From: Kineosporia sp. NBRC 101731
GTDB taxonomy: Bacteria > Actinomycetota > Actinomycetes > Actinomycetales > Kineosporiaceae
Direction of reading: 5' to 3'
Length of the DNA stretch: 64,000 nt
Assembly (NCBI RefSeq): GCF_030269305.1
Contig: NZ_BSTC01000016.1
Coordinates: forward strand, 105,453-169,452
The position numbers and the translations under genes are program-made. A model generated the notes under the pieces. The model was given only the letters and a program-made list of their open reading frames with translations, made no database searches and had not been told where the DNA came from. This document shows, piece by piece, positions 41,567-49,815 of the stretch. The stretch's first letter is position 1. Each line of letters begins with the position of its first letter.

Positions 41567-42577
41567 TCAGGCTGTCAGATCGGGCTGGAGCACCGTCTCG
41601 GGCTCCGGGATCGAGGAGCCCGGCGGGGTCCGGGCCAGCAGCGCGGCGCCGATCGCGGCCACCGGCTGATCGCCCGGCACCACGGAGAGTCGTGCGGACA
41701 GGTCGAGCCCGCGCAGGAACTCCGAACCGGTCGCCTGCTTTTCCAGGGCGTGGGCCACGGCGTGCCGTAACGGCTCGCCCACCTCGGCCACCCCACCGCC
41801 GAGCACGACCAGGTCGACGTCGACCGTGAGCGCCAGGAGCCGGGTGGCGGCGGCCAGGTAGCCGGCCACCTCGTCGCGCAGGCTGGTCGCGGCCGGGTCA
41901 CCGGCCTCCGCCGCCGCGAAGAGATCCTGTCCGGCGGGCAGGTCGCTGCCCTCGCGGGAGGTCCAGCGGGCGGCGATCGCGCTTCCCGAGGCCACCGACT
42001 CCAGGCAGCCGCGTTGCCCGCAGCCGCACAGCGGGCCGGTCGGGTCGACCGGGATGTGCCCGATCTCGCCGGCCGCGCTGTGCGGTCCCCTCCGCAGCTC
42101 GCCGTCCAGGACGATGCCCGCGGCGATGCCGGTGCCGATGCTCAGGTAGGCCATGTCCACCCGGCCCAGCCGCAGATGGGCCGCGGCGCCCAGAGCCGCG
42201 GCATTCACGTCGTTCTCGACCACCACGGGCAGGTTCAGCCGGCGGCCGAGCCGGTCGGCCAGCGCCAGCCCGCCGGGGCCCACCCCTAGGTTGACCGCGT
42301 GTGTGATCTTGCCGTTCTCGGCGTCGACCAGCCCGGGGATACCGATGCCGACGCCGCTGAACCAGTCGTCGGGCCGGGCCTCGGTGTCGCCGGACAGCGC
42401 AGCCGCCAGCGCCCGCAGCGCCCGGGCCGCCGTGTCGACCACGCCCTCCGGGCCGAGACCCGTGTTCAGTCGCACCGATTCGACCACCCGGGCCCGTCCG
42501 TCGGGGCCCGTGATGTCGACCGCGACGGCCAGCACCTTGGAACCACCGATGTCGAGGCCCGCCAGCAGACGGCTCAC
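41567..42577 (-). CDS. ROK-family sugar kinase, probably N-acetylglucosamine kinase
   Basis: The 336-residue product starts with GTG overlapping the NagZ stop by 4 nt. It has the ATP loop LAGLDIGGSKV, VGIGIPGLVD, VENDVNAAALG with the catalytic Asp, the glycine-rich SIGTGIAAGIV and the ROK zinc motif CGCGQRGCLE. No DNA-binding domain is present, so it is an enzyme rather than a repressor. Its place between nagZ and nagB suggests phosphorylation of GlcNAc released from muropeptides or chitin. A glucokinase is the alternative. A NagA deacetylase is not encoded nearby. Confidence 0.9.
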   Translation of the reverse strand: MSRLLAGLDIGGSKVLAVAVDITGPDGRARVVESVRLNTGLGPEGVVDTAARALRALAAALSGDTEARPDDWFSGVGIGIPGLVDAENGKITHAVNLGVGPGGLALADRLGRRLNLPVVVENDVNAAALGAAAHLRLGRVDMAYLSIGTGIAAGIVLDGELRRGPHSAAGEIGHIPVDPTGPLCGCGQRGCLESVASGSAIAARWTSREGSDLPAGQDLFAAAEAGDPAATSLRDEVAGYLAAATRLLALTVDVDLVVLGGGVAEVGEPLRHAVAHALEKQATGSEFLRGLDLSARLSVVPGDQPVAAIGAALLARTPPGSSIPEPETVLQPDLTA

Positions 42578-44079
42578 CGGACACGTCCCGGCGCGCTCGC
42601 ACCAGTCAGAACTTCCGCGGCTGCGCGCAGACTCACCGACGATCCTCCGTACGTCCAGATTGCTACCGCCCCGGGCAGTCCCGTGGGCGCGCCCGCCGCA
42701 TCCACGACCGGCCAGCCGGTCTCGACCGTGATCAGGTCCGGGCGGGCCCGGGCGATCCGATCCAGCCGGTCGGCGACCCAGGCGTGCCGGTGCGCGTCGC
42801 GCACCAGGGCAACCAGGGGCCGGTCGCCCGCCTCGGCCAGAACGGATTCCAGATCGTCGGCGGGGGAGAGGGAGCGTTTCTCCGCCTTCTCCAGCGGTAA
42901 GGTCCACGGTACCTCACCCGCGGCGATCCCCGGAGTGACGTGAAACTCAAGTAGCAGAGCGTGTTTCAGGTCAAGAGGTTCGTCCGGACCACGCACGAAC
43001 ACCGCCCGCCGGGCAGCCTCGAGGTCGGGGTCGGTGATCGGTTCCGCGACCTCGTCCGTCGTCGGCAGGGTGCCGGACCGGACCGCACCGACCAGGGCGT
43101 CCACCCGGGCGGCCGCGTCGGCGAGCCGCTGCGCCGGAAGGCGGCCGTCCGCGACCGCGGCGACCACGTCGTTGACCATCCACGCCAGGATCGGCTCCAT
43201 CTCACCGGGAGCCCGCTCCGGGCCGACGCACAGCAGGTCGGCACCGGCCGCGAGAGCCGCCACCGCGGCCCTCCCGGGGCCGCCGTAGGGCTTGGCCACA
43301 CCGGCCATGTCGAGGGCATCGGTGACGATGACTCCCTCGAAACCCATCTCGTGGCGCAGAATATCGAGCACTGCGGAGCTGGTGGTCGCCGGGTTGGCAG
43401 GATCCAGCGCGGCCAGCACCACGTGCGACGTCATCACCGCCGGGACCCCGGCCGCGACTGCGGCCGCGAACGGCACCAGCTCGCGCGAGCGGGCCGTGTC
43501 CAGGTCGATGTCCAGCCGCGGCATCGCCAGGTGCGAGTCGGTCACCGTGGCCCCGTGGCCGGGAAAGTGCTTGATGCAGGCGGCGACTCCGGCACTGTGC
43601 AGGCCGTCGTCGAACGCGTTCACGTGCCGGGCGACCAGATCGGGCGTGGCGCCGAAACTGCGGACCCCGATCACCGGGTTGTCCGGCTCGCAGTTGACGT
43701 CGGCCACAGGCCCGAGATCGAGGTCGATCCCGATGGAACGCAGCCGTTTTCCGATGCCGGCGGCGACCGCGCGGGTGAGCGCGACATCGTCCACCGCCCC
43801 CAGCACCGCGTGCCCGGCGGTACTGCCGCCGCGCCGCGCGTCCAGTCGGGTGACGTCGCCGCCCTCCTCGTCGAGGGTCACCAGGCAACCGTTCGGTGAG
43901 CTCTTCTGCACCTGGGCCACCAGATCGGTGGCCTGGGTGTCGTCCCCGGTCAGGTTGGTGCCGAACAGGCACACCGACCCGACCCCGGCGGCCAGCCGCT
44001 CACGCATCCAGTCGGGTAACCGGGTGCCGTGGAACGACGGCATCAGCACCCGGTGTGCCTGATAACGGATATCGCTCAT
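42574..44079 (-). CDS. nagZ: Glycoside hydrolase family 3 beta-N-acetylhexosaminidase
   Basis: The 501-residue product has the GH3 N-acetylglucosaminidase signature KHFPGHGATVTDSHLAMP, with the Asp-His pair on a flexible loop used as acid/base, and GVIVTDALDMAGV holding the catalytic Asp. GCLVTLDEEGGDVTRLDA and the absence of a signal peptide suggest a cytoplasmic enzyme releasing GlcNAc from muropeptides or from imported chito-oligomers. A C-terminal domain of about 150 residues makes it longer than E. coli NagZ (341). Its ATG overlaps the stop of a 21-codon frame that resembles the end of a sugar ABC permease. Confidence 0.92.
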   Translation of the reverse strand: MSDIRYQAHRVLMPSFHGTRLPDWMRERLAAGVGSVCLFGTNLTGDDTQATDLVAQVQKSSPNGCLVTLDEEGGDVTRLDARRGGSTAGHAVLGAVDDVALTRAVAAGIGKRLRSIGIDLDLGPVADVNCEPDNPVIGVRSFGATPDLVARHVNAFDDGLHSAGVAACIKHFPGHGATVTDSHLAMPRLDIDLDTARSRELVPFAAAVAAGVPAVMTSHVVLAALDPANPATTSSAVLDILRHEMGFEGVIVTDALDMAGVAKPYGGPGRAAVAALAAGADLLCVGPERAPGEMEPILAWMVNDVVAAVADGRLPAQRLADAAARVDALVGAVRSGTLPTTDEVAEPITDPDLEAARRAVFVRGPDEPLDLKHALLLEFHVTPGIAAGEVPWTLPLEKAEKRSLSPADDLESVLAEAGDRPLVALVRDAHRHAWVADRLDRIARARPDLITVETGWPVVDAAGAPTGLPGAVAIWTYGGSSVSLRAAAEVLTGASAPGRVR

Positions 44080-44141
44080 CGCTTGACTGCTCCCGCCACG
44101 AGTCTCTCGGTCATCCGGCTCTTGGTCTCCTTGGTGCTCAT
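44076..44141 (-). pseudogene. 21-codon frame coupled to nagZ, possible ABC permease remnant
   Basis: ATG at 44141 opens a 21-residue frame ending RMTERLVAGAVKR, whose TGA overlaps the nagZ ATG. The ending resembles the C-terminus of MalG-type sugar permeases (LVxGLxxGAVKG), and in other actinomycetes a chitobiose permease gene directly precedes a GH3 hexosaminidase gene. I read it as a leftover of a lost transporter or a translational coupler. It may be chance. Confidence 0.4.
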
Positions 44142-44179
44142 TGCTGATCGCCGGGGGAAGTGTTGCGGAATCTATGTTT

Positions 44180-45310
44180 TCAGGAGACGCCGAGCTCGCC
44201 GGAGAGGACGAGCACGGCGGAGCCGAGCAGTACGGCGTTCTCGTGGAGGGTGGACAGGCGTAGCTCGAGGGCGTGCCCGACGACCGGCAGCACGCGTCGG
44301 CGCACCGCGGTGGCGGCCGCCTCGAGGAAGGCGCCGCCGAGCAGGTCAGGCGGGCCGTTGAGCACGACCTCGCCGAGATCGAGTGTGCTGATCACCGGTG
44401 CGAGCGCGATGCCCAGGCTGGTGCCGGCCTTGGAAATTGCTTGCTGCCGCTCGGTTTCGGGAAGATCAGCGAGGCGGGCGCGGAGCCGGGGCACCGAGAG
44501 CATGCTCTCCAGGCAGCCGGAGCGGCCGCAGGCGCAGGGCGGGCCGGGCTCCTCGATGATCAGGTGCCCGATCTCACCGGCGGCGAAGCGGTCACCGCGC
44601 ACCAGGGCGCCGTCGAGCAGGATGCCCGCGCCGACGCCCAGGCCGACGGTGAGCACCAGGACACCGCTGCGGGTGGCGCCCCCGAAACTGTGCTCGGCGA
44701 GGGCGGCGGCGTTCGCGTCGTTCGCGACATGGACCGGGCGGCCGAGACTCTCGTTGAGCATGCGAGCCAGGGGCATGCCCGACCAGCCGAGGTTGGGGGC
44801 GCTCAGCACCGTGCCCTCCGGGTCGACCACGCCCGGGCTGCCGACACCGATACCCAGCACCGGCCGGCCGGCCTTCTCCACCAGCTCACGGGCCAGATCG
44901 AGCGCGACCTGCGCCGCGCCCTCGCCCAGGCGGCCGTCCCGGGGGGCTTCGGCGGTCGCCAGCACGGTGCCGGCCAGGTCGAGCACGGCGCCGTGGAACA
45001 TCACGTCGCGCGACAGGTCGACACTCACGATGTGGGCGGCGGAGGGGTCGAAACCGACCATGGTGGCTGGTTTTCCGACGCGGGCACCGGCCCGGGGGCC
45101 GAGTTCCACGGCTAGCCCCTCGGAGATCAGCTCGCTCACCAGAGCGCCGATCGTCACGGGGGTCAGCGAGGTGACCCGGGCCAGGTCGGCGCGGCTCTGC
45201 GGCCCGTCGCTGTAGAGCGACTGCAGCACCAGGGACCGGTTGTAGACCCGTGCCTGGCCGGGCATGACCTTGGTGGTCGGCCGGAGGGCTCGCCCCGGGG
45301 TGGCTGGCAT
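44180..45310 (-). CDS. ROK-family transcriptional repressor (NagC-like)
   Basis: The 376-residue product has an N-terminal winged helix (SLYSDGPQSRADLARVTSLT, then VTIGALVSELISEGL) and a ROK sugar-binding domain with ENEHS-like AALAEHSFGGAT, LGVGAGILLDGALV and the zinc motif CACGRSGCLE. NagC/Mlc-type proteins release DNA on binding GlcNAc-6-phosphate or another sugar. It is read in the same direction as nagZ-kinase-nagB, 38 bp before the remnant, so it probably regulates that operon and itself. Confidence 0.92.
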   Translation of the reverse strand: MPATPGRALRPTTKVMPGQARVYNRSLVLQSLYSDGPQSRADLARVTSLTPVTIGALVSELISEGLAVELGPRAGARVGKPATMVGFDPSAAHIVSVDLSRDVMFHGAVLDLAGTVLATAEAPRDGRLGEGAAQVALDLARELVEKAGRPVLGIGVGSPGVVDPEGTVLSAPNLGWSGMPLARMLNESLGRPVHVANDANAAALAEHSFGGATRSGVLVLTVGLGVGAGILLDGALVRGDRFAAGEIGHLIIEEPGPPCACGRSGCLESMLSVPRLRARLADLPETERQQAISKAGTSLGIALAPVISTLDLGEVVLNGPPDLLGGAFLEAAATAVRRRVLPVVGHALELRLSTLHENAVLLGSAVLVLSGELGVS

Positions 45311-45324
45311 TTTTTTAGTGAAGC

Positions 45325-45340
45325 GTCTTTATAAAACGAC
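45325..45340. promoter_or_regulatory. AT-rich imperfect palindrome before the ROK gene
   Basis: GTCTTTATAAAACGAC is an imperfect 16-bp inverted repeat 15-30 bp before the start codon. Its AT-rich centre resembles sites of ROK repressors. A TTGACG on the same strand just upstream may be the -35 box. Autoregulation is inferred. Confidence 0.45.
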
Positions 45341-45509
45341 GTCAAGGCCTCGCGGGGCCCCAAACGAGTTCATTGTCCGTGGTTGGCGGTGACACAGTGA
45401 AATCATGGAAACGCTGTGTCACCGTTGGGGCGGGTATCGCCGGGCGGACGGCGACGAGGGTCGGCCCGTCGCCGTCCGTGGCCTCAGCCTGCCAGAGATC
45501 GGCAGCCCG

Positions 45510-46361
45510 TCAGAGAGCGGCCTGGATCGCCTCGGCCAGCGACGTGGTGGGCCGGCCCAGCAGGTTGGACAGGTCGCCGGTGCCGACGTGCAGCTCACCG
45601 TCGCGGATTCCGCGGTCGCAGTCGGCCAGGACCTCGGCGAACGGGCCGGGTACGCCGACGCCGGCCAGCATTTCGGCGTACTTGTCGGTGGGGAGGTTCT
45701 GGTACCGCACCTCCTTGCCCGACTGCTTGCTCAGCTCGGCGGCGAACTCGGTCAGGGTGAACGCCTCGTCGCCGCCCATCTCGAACACCTCGCCACCCTT
45801 GCTGCTCAGCAGCGCCTCGACGTCGGCGGCGGCGAAGTCGGCCCGGGTGGCGGCGCTGACCCGGCCGCTGCCCGCGGCACCGGCGACCACGCCGCGCTCC
45901 AGGGCGCCCGCGATCTGGTCGGTGTAGTTCTCCAGGTACCAGCCGTGGCGCAGCAGCACGACCGGCAGGCCGGAGGCCTTGAGCGCGGCCTCGGTGGCCA
46001 GGTGGTCGGAGGCCAGCTTCATCGTGGTGCTGTCGGCGCCCGCGATGCCGGTGTAGGCGATCAGGCCGACCTGGGCCGCCTTGGCCGCGTTGACGACGTT
46101 GTTGTGCTGCGGGATGCGGCGGCCGGCCTCGCTGCCCGAGATGAACAGGACGCGGTCGGCGCCGGTGAAGGCGGCGGTCAGGGTCTCGGGCTTGTCGTAG
46201 TCGATGACCTGGACGCGCACGCCCTGCTCGGCGAAGTCGCTCAGTTTCTCCACGCTGCGGCCGCCGGCCACGATGTCGCCGGCCGGGACGCCCTTCTTCA
46301 GCAGCTCGGTGAGAACGAGGCGGCCGAGCAGTCCGGTGGCGGCGGTGACGACGATGGTCAT
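45510..46361 (-). CDS. NmrA-like NAD(P)-binding oxidoreductase
   Basis: The 283-residue product is an atypical short-chain dehydrogenase with the nucleotide loop TAATGLLGRLVLTELLKKG, GGRSVEKL and YDKPETLTAAFTGADRVLFI. It resembles quinone-oxidoreductase-like QorB (YtfG) proteins, which reduce quinones or sense the NADPH ratio. The catalytic Tyr-x-x-x-Lys is not obvious. It is divergent from the HxlR regulator, a well-known pairing in which HxlR proteins react to quinones or aldehydes. Confidence 0.88.
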   Translation of the reverse strand: MTIVVTAATGLLGRLVLTELLKKGVPAGDIVAGGRSVEKLSDFAEQGVRVQVIDYDKPETLTAAFTGADRVLFISGSEAGRRIPQHNNVVNAAKAAQVGLIAYTGIAGADSTTMKLASDHLATEAALKASGLPVVLLRHGWYLENYTDQIAGALERGVVAGAAGSGRVSAATRADFAAADVEALLSSKGGEVFEMGGDEAFTLTEFAAELSKQSGKEVRYQNLPTDKYAEMLAGVGVPGPFAEVLADCDRGIRDGELHVGTGDLSNLLGRPTTSLAEAIQAAL

Positions 46362-46431
46362 GGGTGATTCTCTCCCTGGCTGGGTGGCTTGTCATGCGGT
46401 CAAGGCGCCTGCTGCCTGCATGCTTCCCGAT

Positions 46432-46476
46432 CCACAGTACCCACTTTCAGGTAAGGTACTGGCCAGTCGGAAAGTG
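46432..46476. promoter_or_regulatory. Interleaved inverted repeats between the NmrA and HxlR genes
   Basis: AGTACC (46436) pairs with GGTACT (46455), and CACTTTC (46442) pairs with GAAAGTG (46470). These interleaved half-sites in the 130-bp divergent promoter region are a good candidate operator for the HxlR protein on both genes. Confidence 0.5.
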
Positions 46477-46491
46477 ATGAGGTGAGCAGGC

Positions 46492-46869
46492 ATGACGGTC
46501 AGCACGCAGGCTGCGGTCGAGCTGGAGCAGATCTTCCCGGGCGGCCTGTTCCCGTCGGGTTGTCCCAGCCGCATCGTGCTGGACCACGTCACCAGCAAGT
46601 GGGGTGTGCTGGTGCTCGTCGCGTTGTCCGGCCGCACGCTGCGCTGGGGTGAACTGCGCCGCGCGGTCCAGGGGATCAGCGAGAAGATGCTCGCCCAGAC
46701 CCTGAAGACGTTCGAGGCCGACGGGCTGGTGTCCCGCGAGGCCCTGCCGGTGATCCCGCCGCACGTGGAGTACAGCCTGACCCCGCTCGGGGACGAATTG
46801 GTGACCCTGCTGCGTCCGCTGCTGCTCTGGACCGTCCGTAACGCCGACAGCATGCTCAGCCCCCGCTGA
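46492..46869 (+). CDS. HxlR-family transcriptional regulator
   Basis: The 125-residue product is a single winged helix-turn-helix with the HxlR pattern: CPSRIVLDHVTSKWGVLVLV, LRWGELRRAVQGISEKMLAQ, TLKTFEADGLVSREALP and YSLTPLGDELVTLL. The N-terminal Cys in GCPSR is the residue that senses electrophiles in related proteins (HypR, YodB). It should repress the divergent oxidoreductase gene and itself until oxidised. Confidence 0.93.
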   Translation: MTVSTQAAVELEQIFPGGLFPSGCPSRIVLDHVTSKWGVLVLVALSGRTLRWGELRRAVQGISEKMLAQTLKTFEADGLVSREALPVIPPHVEYSLTPLGDELVTLLRPLLLWTVRNADSMLSPR

Positions 46870-47383
46870 GGGCCTTGGTCAGGCAGCCGGCCGCGGCCAG
46901 GGAGGCGACGGTGCGTACGTGGTTCCCAAGGGCCCAGCGGGTCCGGTAGCGCAGCCACCGTTGGGCCACGTCAGCCACGTCAGCCACGTCGGCCGCTTGG
47001 CCGGTGGACGGGTCGGCCCCGGCCAGGGCGTCGTTCAGCGGTACGTGGTGGACCACGGTCACAAGCACCACACCGGCCAGGTAGAGCACGGCCCCGGCGA
47101 TCAGCCACACCCGGGTGCCGCCGGACGCCGAGCGGGTCGCGATCACCGTCACGGCGAGAGCGCCCGCGGCGGTACCGAACAGGGCGAGCATCAGGGGTGC
47201 GCGCACGGCGGCCGCGTTGATCCCGTTCATGGCGGCCACGGCCGGGCCCGGGCCGGCGCGGTCCAGCCCGGCCAGGACGAACCCGGAGAACGCGAAGAAG
47301 ACGCCGGCCATCAGGCCGCAGCCCAGGGCGGTGAGGGTGACGACGATCTCGCCGGTACGGCTCAGTTCGCTCATGCGCTCCAT
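46856..47383 (-). CDS. DUF1772-type membrane protein
   Basis: The 175-residue product has four membrane segments (VTLTALGCGLMAGVFFAFSG, PLMLALFGTAAGALAVTV, VWLIAGAVLYLAGVVLVTVV, VRTVASLAAAGCL) and the H-x-P-L-N sequence (VHHVPLNDALAG) of DUF1772/anthrone-oxygenase-like proteins. A run of VADVADVADVAQ is encoded by three 9-bp repeats at 46965-46991. Function unknown. Its end overlaps the convergent HxlR gene by 14 bp. Confidence 0.8.
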   Translation of the reverse strand: MERMSELSRTGEIVVTLTALGCGLMAGVFFAFSGFVLAGLDRAGPGPAVAAMNGINAAAVRAPLMLALFGTAAGALAVTVIATRSASGGTRVWLIAGAVLYLAGVVLVTVVHHVPLNDALAGADPSTGQAADVADVADVAQRWLRYRTRWALGNHVRTVASLAAAGCLTKALSGG

Positions 47384-47572
47384 TGAGCCCGGTCCGCTGA
47401 GCGTTTCCCATGGTCGTCAGGCTCATGCGCATACGCGATCGTCCAGAGTGGCAGCGCAGCGTGGTGTGGCGTGCCGGGGCACAGAGTCGGAGCACAGTGC
47501 CGGGGTACAGAGCCCGGCCGCATAGCGGGGCGTACCACGGGGCCGGATCGCGGGTGCTGGTGGGCGGAGCCT

Positions 47573-47627
47573 TTTGTTCGTGATCAGGCAAACTTTCCCC
47601 AGGAAAGTGCGCCTGATCACGAACAAA
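47573..47627. repeat. Palindromic element related to the hairpin family
   Basis: Perfect 17-bp arms, TTTGTTCGTGATCAGGC and its reverse complement, enclose a second inverted repeat ACTTTCC-cca-GGAAAGT. The outer end TTGTTCGTGATCA equals the outer end of hairpin copies 2 and 3 read on the other strand, but the GTTCTAGAAC units are missing. It lies in the divergent gap 24 bp before the AraC-type gene. Confidence 0.85.
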
Positions 47628-47650
47628 TAATGACTGGTGAGGGGTGCCGG

Positions 47651-48592
47651 ATGGACGGTCTGACCGCACTGCTCGACGGTCCCCGCGCCCGCGAGGCCTT
47701 CCTGCTGCGTTCGACCCTGAGCCCGCCCTGGTCTATCCGGGTGGCCGACGGGGCCGCGCTGACCCTGTGCACCGTGGTCTCGGGAACGGCCTGCGTGCTG
47801 CCCGCCGGGGGTGGGGTGCACCGGCTCGGCCCCGGCGACGTTGCGTTGTTCAAAGGGCCGCGGCCCTACACGGTCGCCGACAACCCTGACACCGCACCGC
47901 AGATCACGATCCTGCCGGGGCAGCTGTGCCGGGTCGGGCCCGATCAGGAGGGTGGCGAGGTCACTCCGATGGCCGATCTGGGCACCCGCAGCTGGGGCAA
48001 CGACCCGGACGGCGACACCGTGCTCGTCACCGGCACCTACCAGCTGCCGGGGGAGACCAGCCGGCGCCTGCTCGACGCCCTGCCGGAGCTGGCGCTGCTG
48101 CCCGACCCCGGTCGGGGCGGCCCGCTGGTGGCCCTCCTGGCCGAAGAGATCGTGAGGGACGAGCCCGGGCAGGGTGCGGTGCTCGACCGGCTGCTCGACC
48201 TGACCCTGATCAGCGTGCTGCGGGCCTGGTTCGCCCGGCCCGGGGGCGGCGCTCCCGGCTGGTACACGGCCTACGGCGACCCGGTGGTCGGTCCGGCGCT
48301 GCGGCTGCTGCACGACGACGTCACCCGGGCCTGGACGGTCGAGGACCTCGCGGCCGAGGTCGGGGTGTCCCGGGCGGGCCTGGCCCGGCGCTTCCGCGAG
48401 CTGGTGGGCGAGCCGCCCATGGCCTTCCTGACGAACTGGCGCCTGGCCCTGGCCGCCGACCTGCTGCGCTCGTCCGACCTCACGCTCGAGGCGGTGGCCC
48501 GGCAGGTCGGGTACGGCACCCCGTTCGCGCTCAGCGCCGCCTTCAAACGGGTGCGGGGGGTGAGCCCGGCCGGGTACCGGATGTCGAACTGA
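47651..48592 (+). CDS. AraC-family transcriptional regulator
   Basis: The 313-residue product has an N-terminal cupin-like effector domain (CVLPAGGGVHRLGPGDVALF) and C-terminal double helix-turn-helix: TVEDLAAEVGVSRAGLARRF, the FLTNWRLALAADLLRSSD linker and VARQVGYGTPFALSAAFKRV, ending GVSPAGYR. It is the cupin_6 type that often controls a neighbouring short-chain dehydrogenase or esterase; here no obvious target lies beside it. ATG at 47651 follows GAGGGGTG. Confidence 0.93.
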   Translation: MDGLTALLDGPRAREAFLLRSTLSPPWSIRVADGAALTLCTVVSGTACVLPAGGGVHRLGPGDVALFKGPRPYTVADNPDTAPQITILPGQLCRVGPDQEGGEVTPMADLGTRSWGNDPDGDTVLVTGTYQLPGETSRRLLDALPELALLPDPGRGGPLVALLAEEIVRDEPGQGAVLDRLLDLTLISVLRAWFARPGGGAPGWYTAYGDPVVGPALRLLHDDVTRAWTVEDLAAEVGVSRAGLARRFRELVGEPPMAFLTNWRLALAADLLRSSDLTLEAVARQVGYGTPFALSAAFKRVRGVSPAGYRMSN

Positions 48593-48649
48593 GTTTGTCG
48601 GGGGTAGGTCATAGGGTTGCGAGCAGCCCAGATCGGGCGGAGCAATGAG

Positions 48650-49120
48650 ATGGGACAGGTGACCTGCGTGAGCGAGATCTCGGTCGTTCTGGAGCGAGAC
48701 GTCGTGGCCCCGCCGGACGTCACGTTCGACGCCCTGGCCGACTACACGATCATGCGGCCGAAGGTGCTGCCGGAGCAGTTCACCGGCTATCAGGTGACCG
48801 CGGGCGGTACCGGTGAGGGCACGCGCATCACCTACGACCTGCACGCCACCAAGAAGCGCACCCGGCATGTCGAGGCCGTCGTCACCGAGCCCCCGGCCGG
48901 GCAGCAGCTGCTGGAGTCCGACACCGGGTCCACACTGCGTGTGCTCTGGGACGTCGCTGCCGCCCCCGGTGGCAGCAAGGTCACCGTGCAGGTCAGCTGG
49001 CAGGGCGCCGGCGGTGTGAAGGGTTTCTTCGAGCGCACTTTCGCCCCGGGCGGCATCCGGCGCATCTACGGTGCGAAGCTCGACAACCTGCAGCAGCAGA
49101 TCGCGGCCGACCCGGCGTGA
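48650..49120 (+). CDS. SRPBCC-family (START-like) protein
   Basis: The 156-residue product has the helix-grip pattern of polyketide cyclase/START-like proteins: VVAPPDVTFDALADYTIMRP, GTRITYDLHATKKRTRHVEA, STLRVLWDVAAAPGGSKVTV and a C-terminal helix. It would bind a hydrophobic small molecule. GTG at 48668 is another start. It overlaps the SIMPL-domain gene by 4 nt, so the two are coupled. Confidence 0.82.
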   Translation: MGQVTCVSEISVVLERDVVAPPDVTFDALADYTIMRPKVLPEQFTGYQVTAGGTGEGTRITYDLHATKKRTRHVEAVVTEPPAGQQLLESDTGSTLRVLWDVAAAPGGSKVTVQVSWQGAGGVKGFFERTFAPGGIRRIYGAKLDNLQQQIAADPA

Positions 49121-49758
49121 GCACCGACACCGCGCGCGATGTCGTCGCTACGGTTTCGGGCACCGCGTTCGCCGAAGCCGCTCCCGACCGGGTGCGCCTG
49201 AACCTGCGGGTGCGGGTGGCGGAGTCGTCGGCCAAGGGCGCCACCGACACCTTCGCGACCGCCCTGGCCGCGGCCCGGGCGATGCTCGACGAGCTCGGGT
49301 GCACCTACTCGGTGGGCTCGGTGACGTCGTGGGAGGGCGGTAAGGAACGTCGCTCACGGCACCAGGTCTGGAGCGATCTGGTCGTCACCGTCGACGACCT
49401 GACCGTGCTGCCCCGGCTGGTCGAGCAGGTGCTCGAGGCCGACCGGCTCGAGGTCGGTCATCTTCAGTGGCAGCTCAGCAACCTGCGGGAACTGCGCCGC
49501 CAGGCCCGGGTGAAGGCGATCGCCGACGCCCGGGAGGCGGCCGACGACTACGCCGCCGCGCTCGGTTTGCGGGTGGGGCAGGTGCTCAGCGTCAGCGACC
49601 CGGAGACCAGCGGCATGCACCCGATGGCGGGCGGCCCGATGTTCGCGATGCGGGCCCGCGGCGCGGGCGCGGCGGAACGGCCCGAGATCGACCTGAGCAA
49701 CACCGAGCCGGTGCGGGTGGAGGGCTCGGTCACGGTCTCGTTCCTCCTGGCGGGCTGA
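49117..49758 (+). CDS. SIMPL-domain (DUF541) protein
   Basis: The 213-residue product has the SIMPL repeat structure: VSGTAFAEAAPDRVRLNLRV, then AARAMLDELGC, a strand VWSDLVVTVDDL and LRELRRQARVKAIADAREAA with GLRVGQVLSVSD, all typical of the domain. No signal peptide is present, so unlike E. coli YggE it should stay in the cytoplasm. Family members protect against oxidative stress or bind signalling kinases; the mechanism is unclear. Start is GTG in the overlap with the SRPBCC gene. Confidence 0.87.
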   Translation: MSTDTARDVVATVSGTAFAEAAPDRVRLNLRVRVAESSAKGATDTFATALAAARAMLDELGCTYSVGSVTSWEGGKERRSRHQVWSDLVVTVDDLTVLPRLVEQVLEADRLEVGHLQWQLSNLRELRRQARVKAIADAREAADDYAAALGLRVGQVLSVSDPETSGMHPMAGGPMFAMRARGAGAAERPEIDLSNTEPVRVEGSVTVSFLLAG

Positions 49759-49815
49759 TCAAGGTCACGGTACGGTCGCGGCAGAACATGTCACCACGAC
49801 TCCCACGGACGGGGT

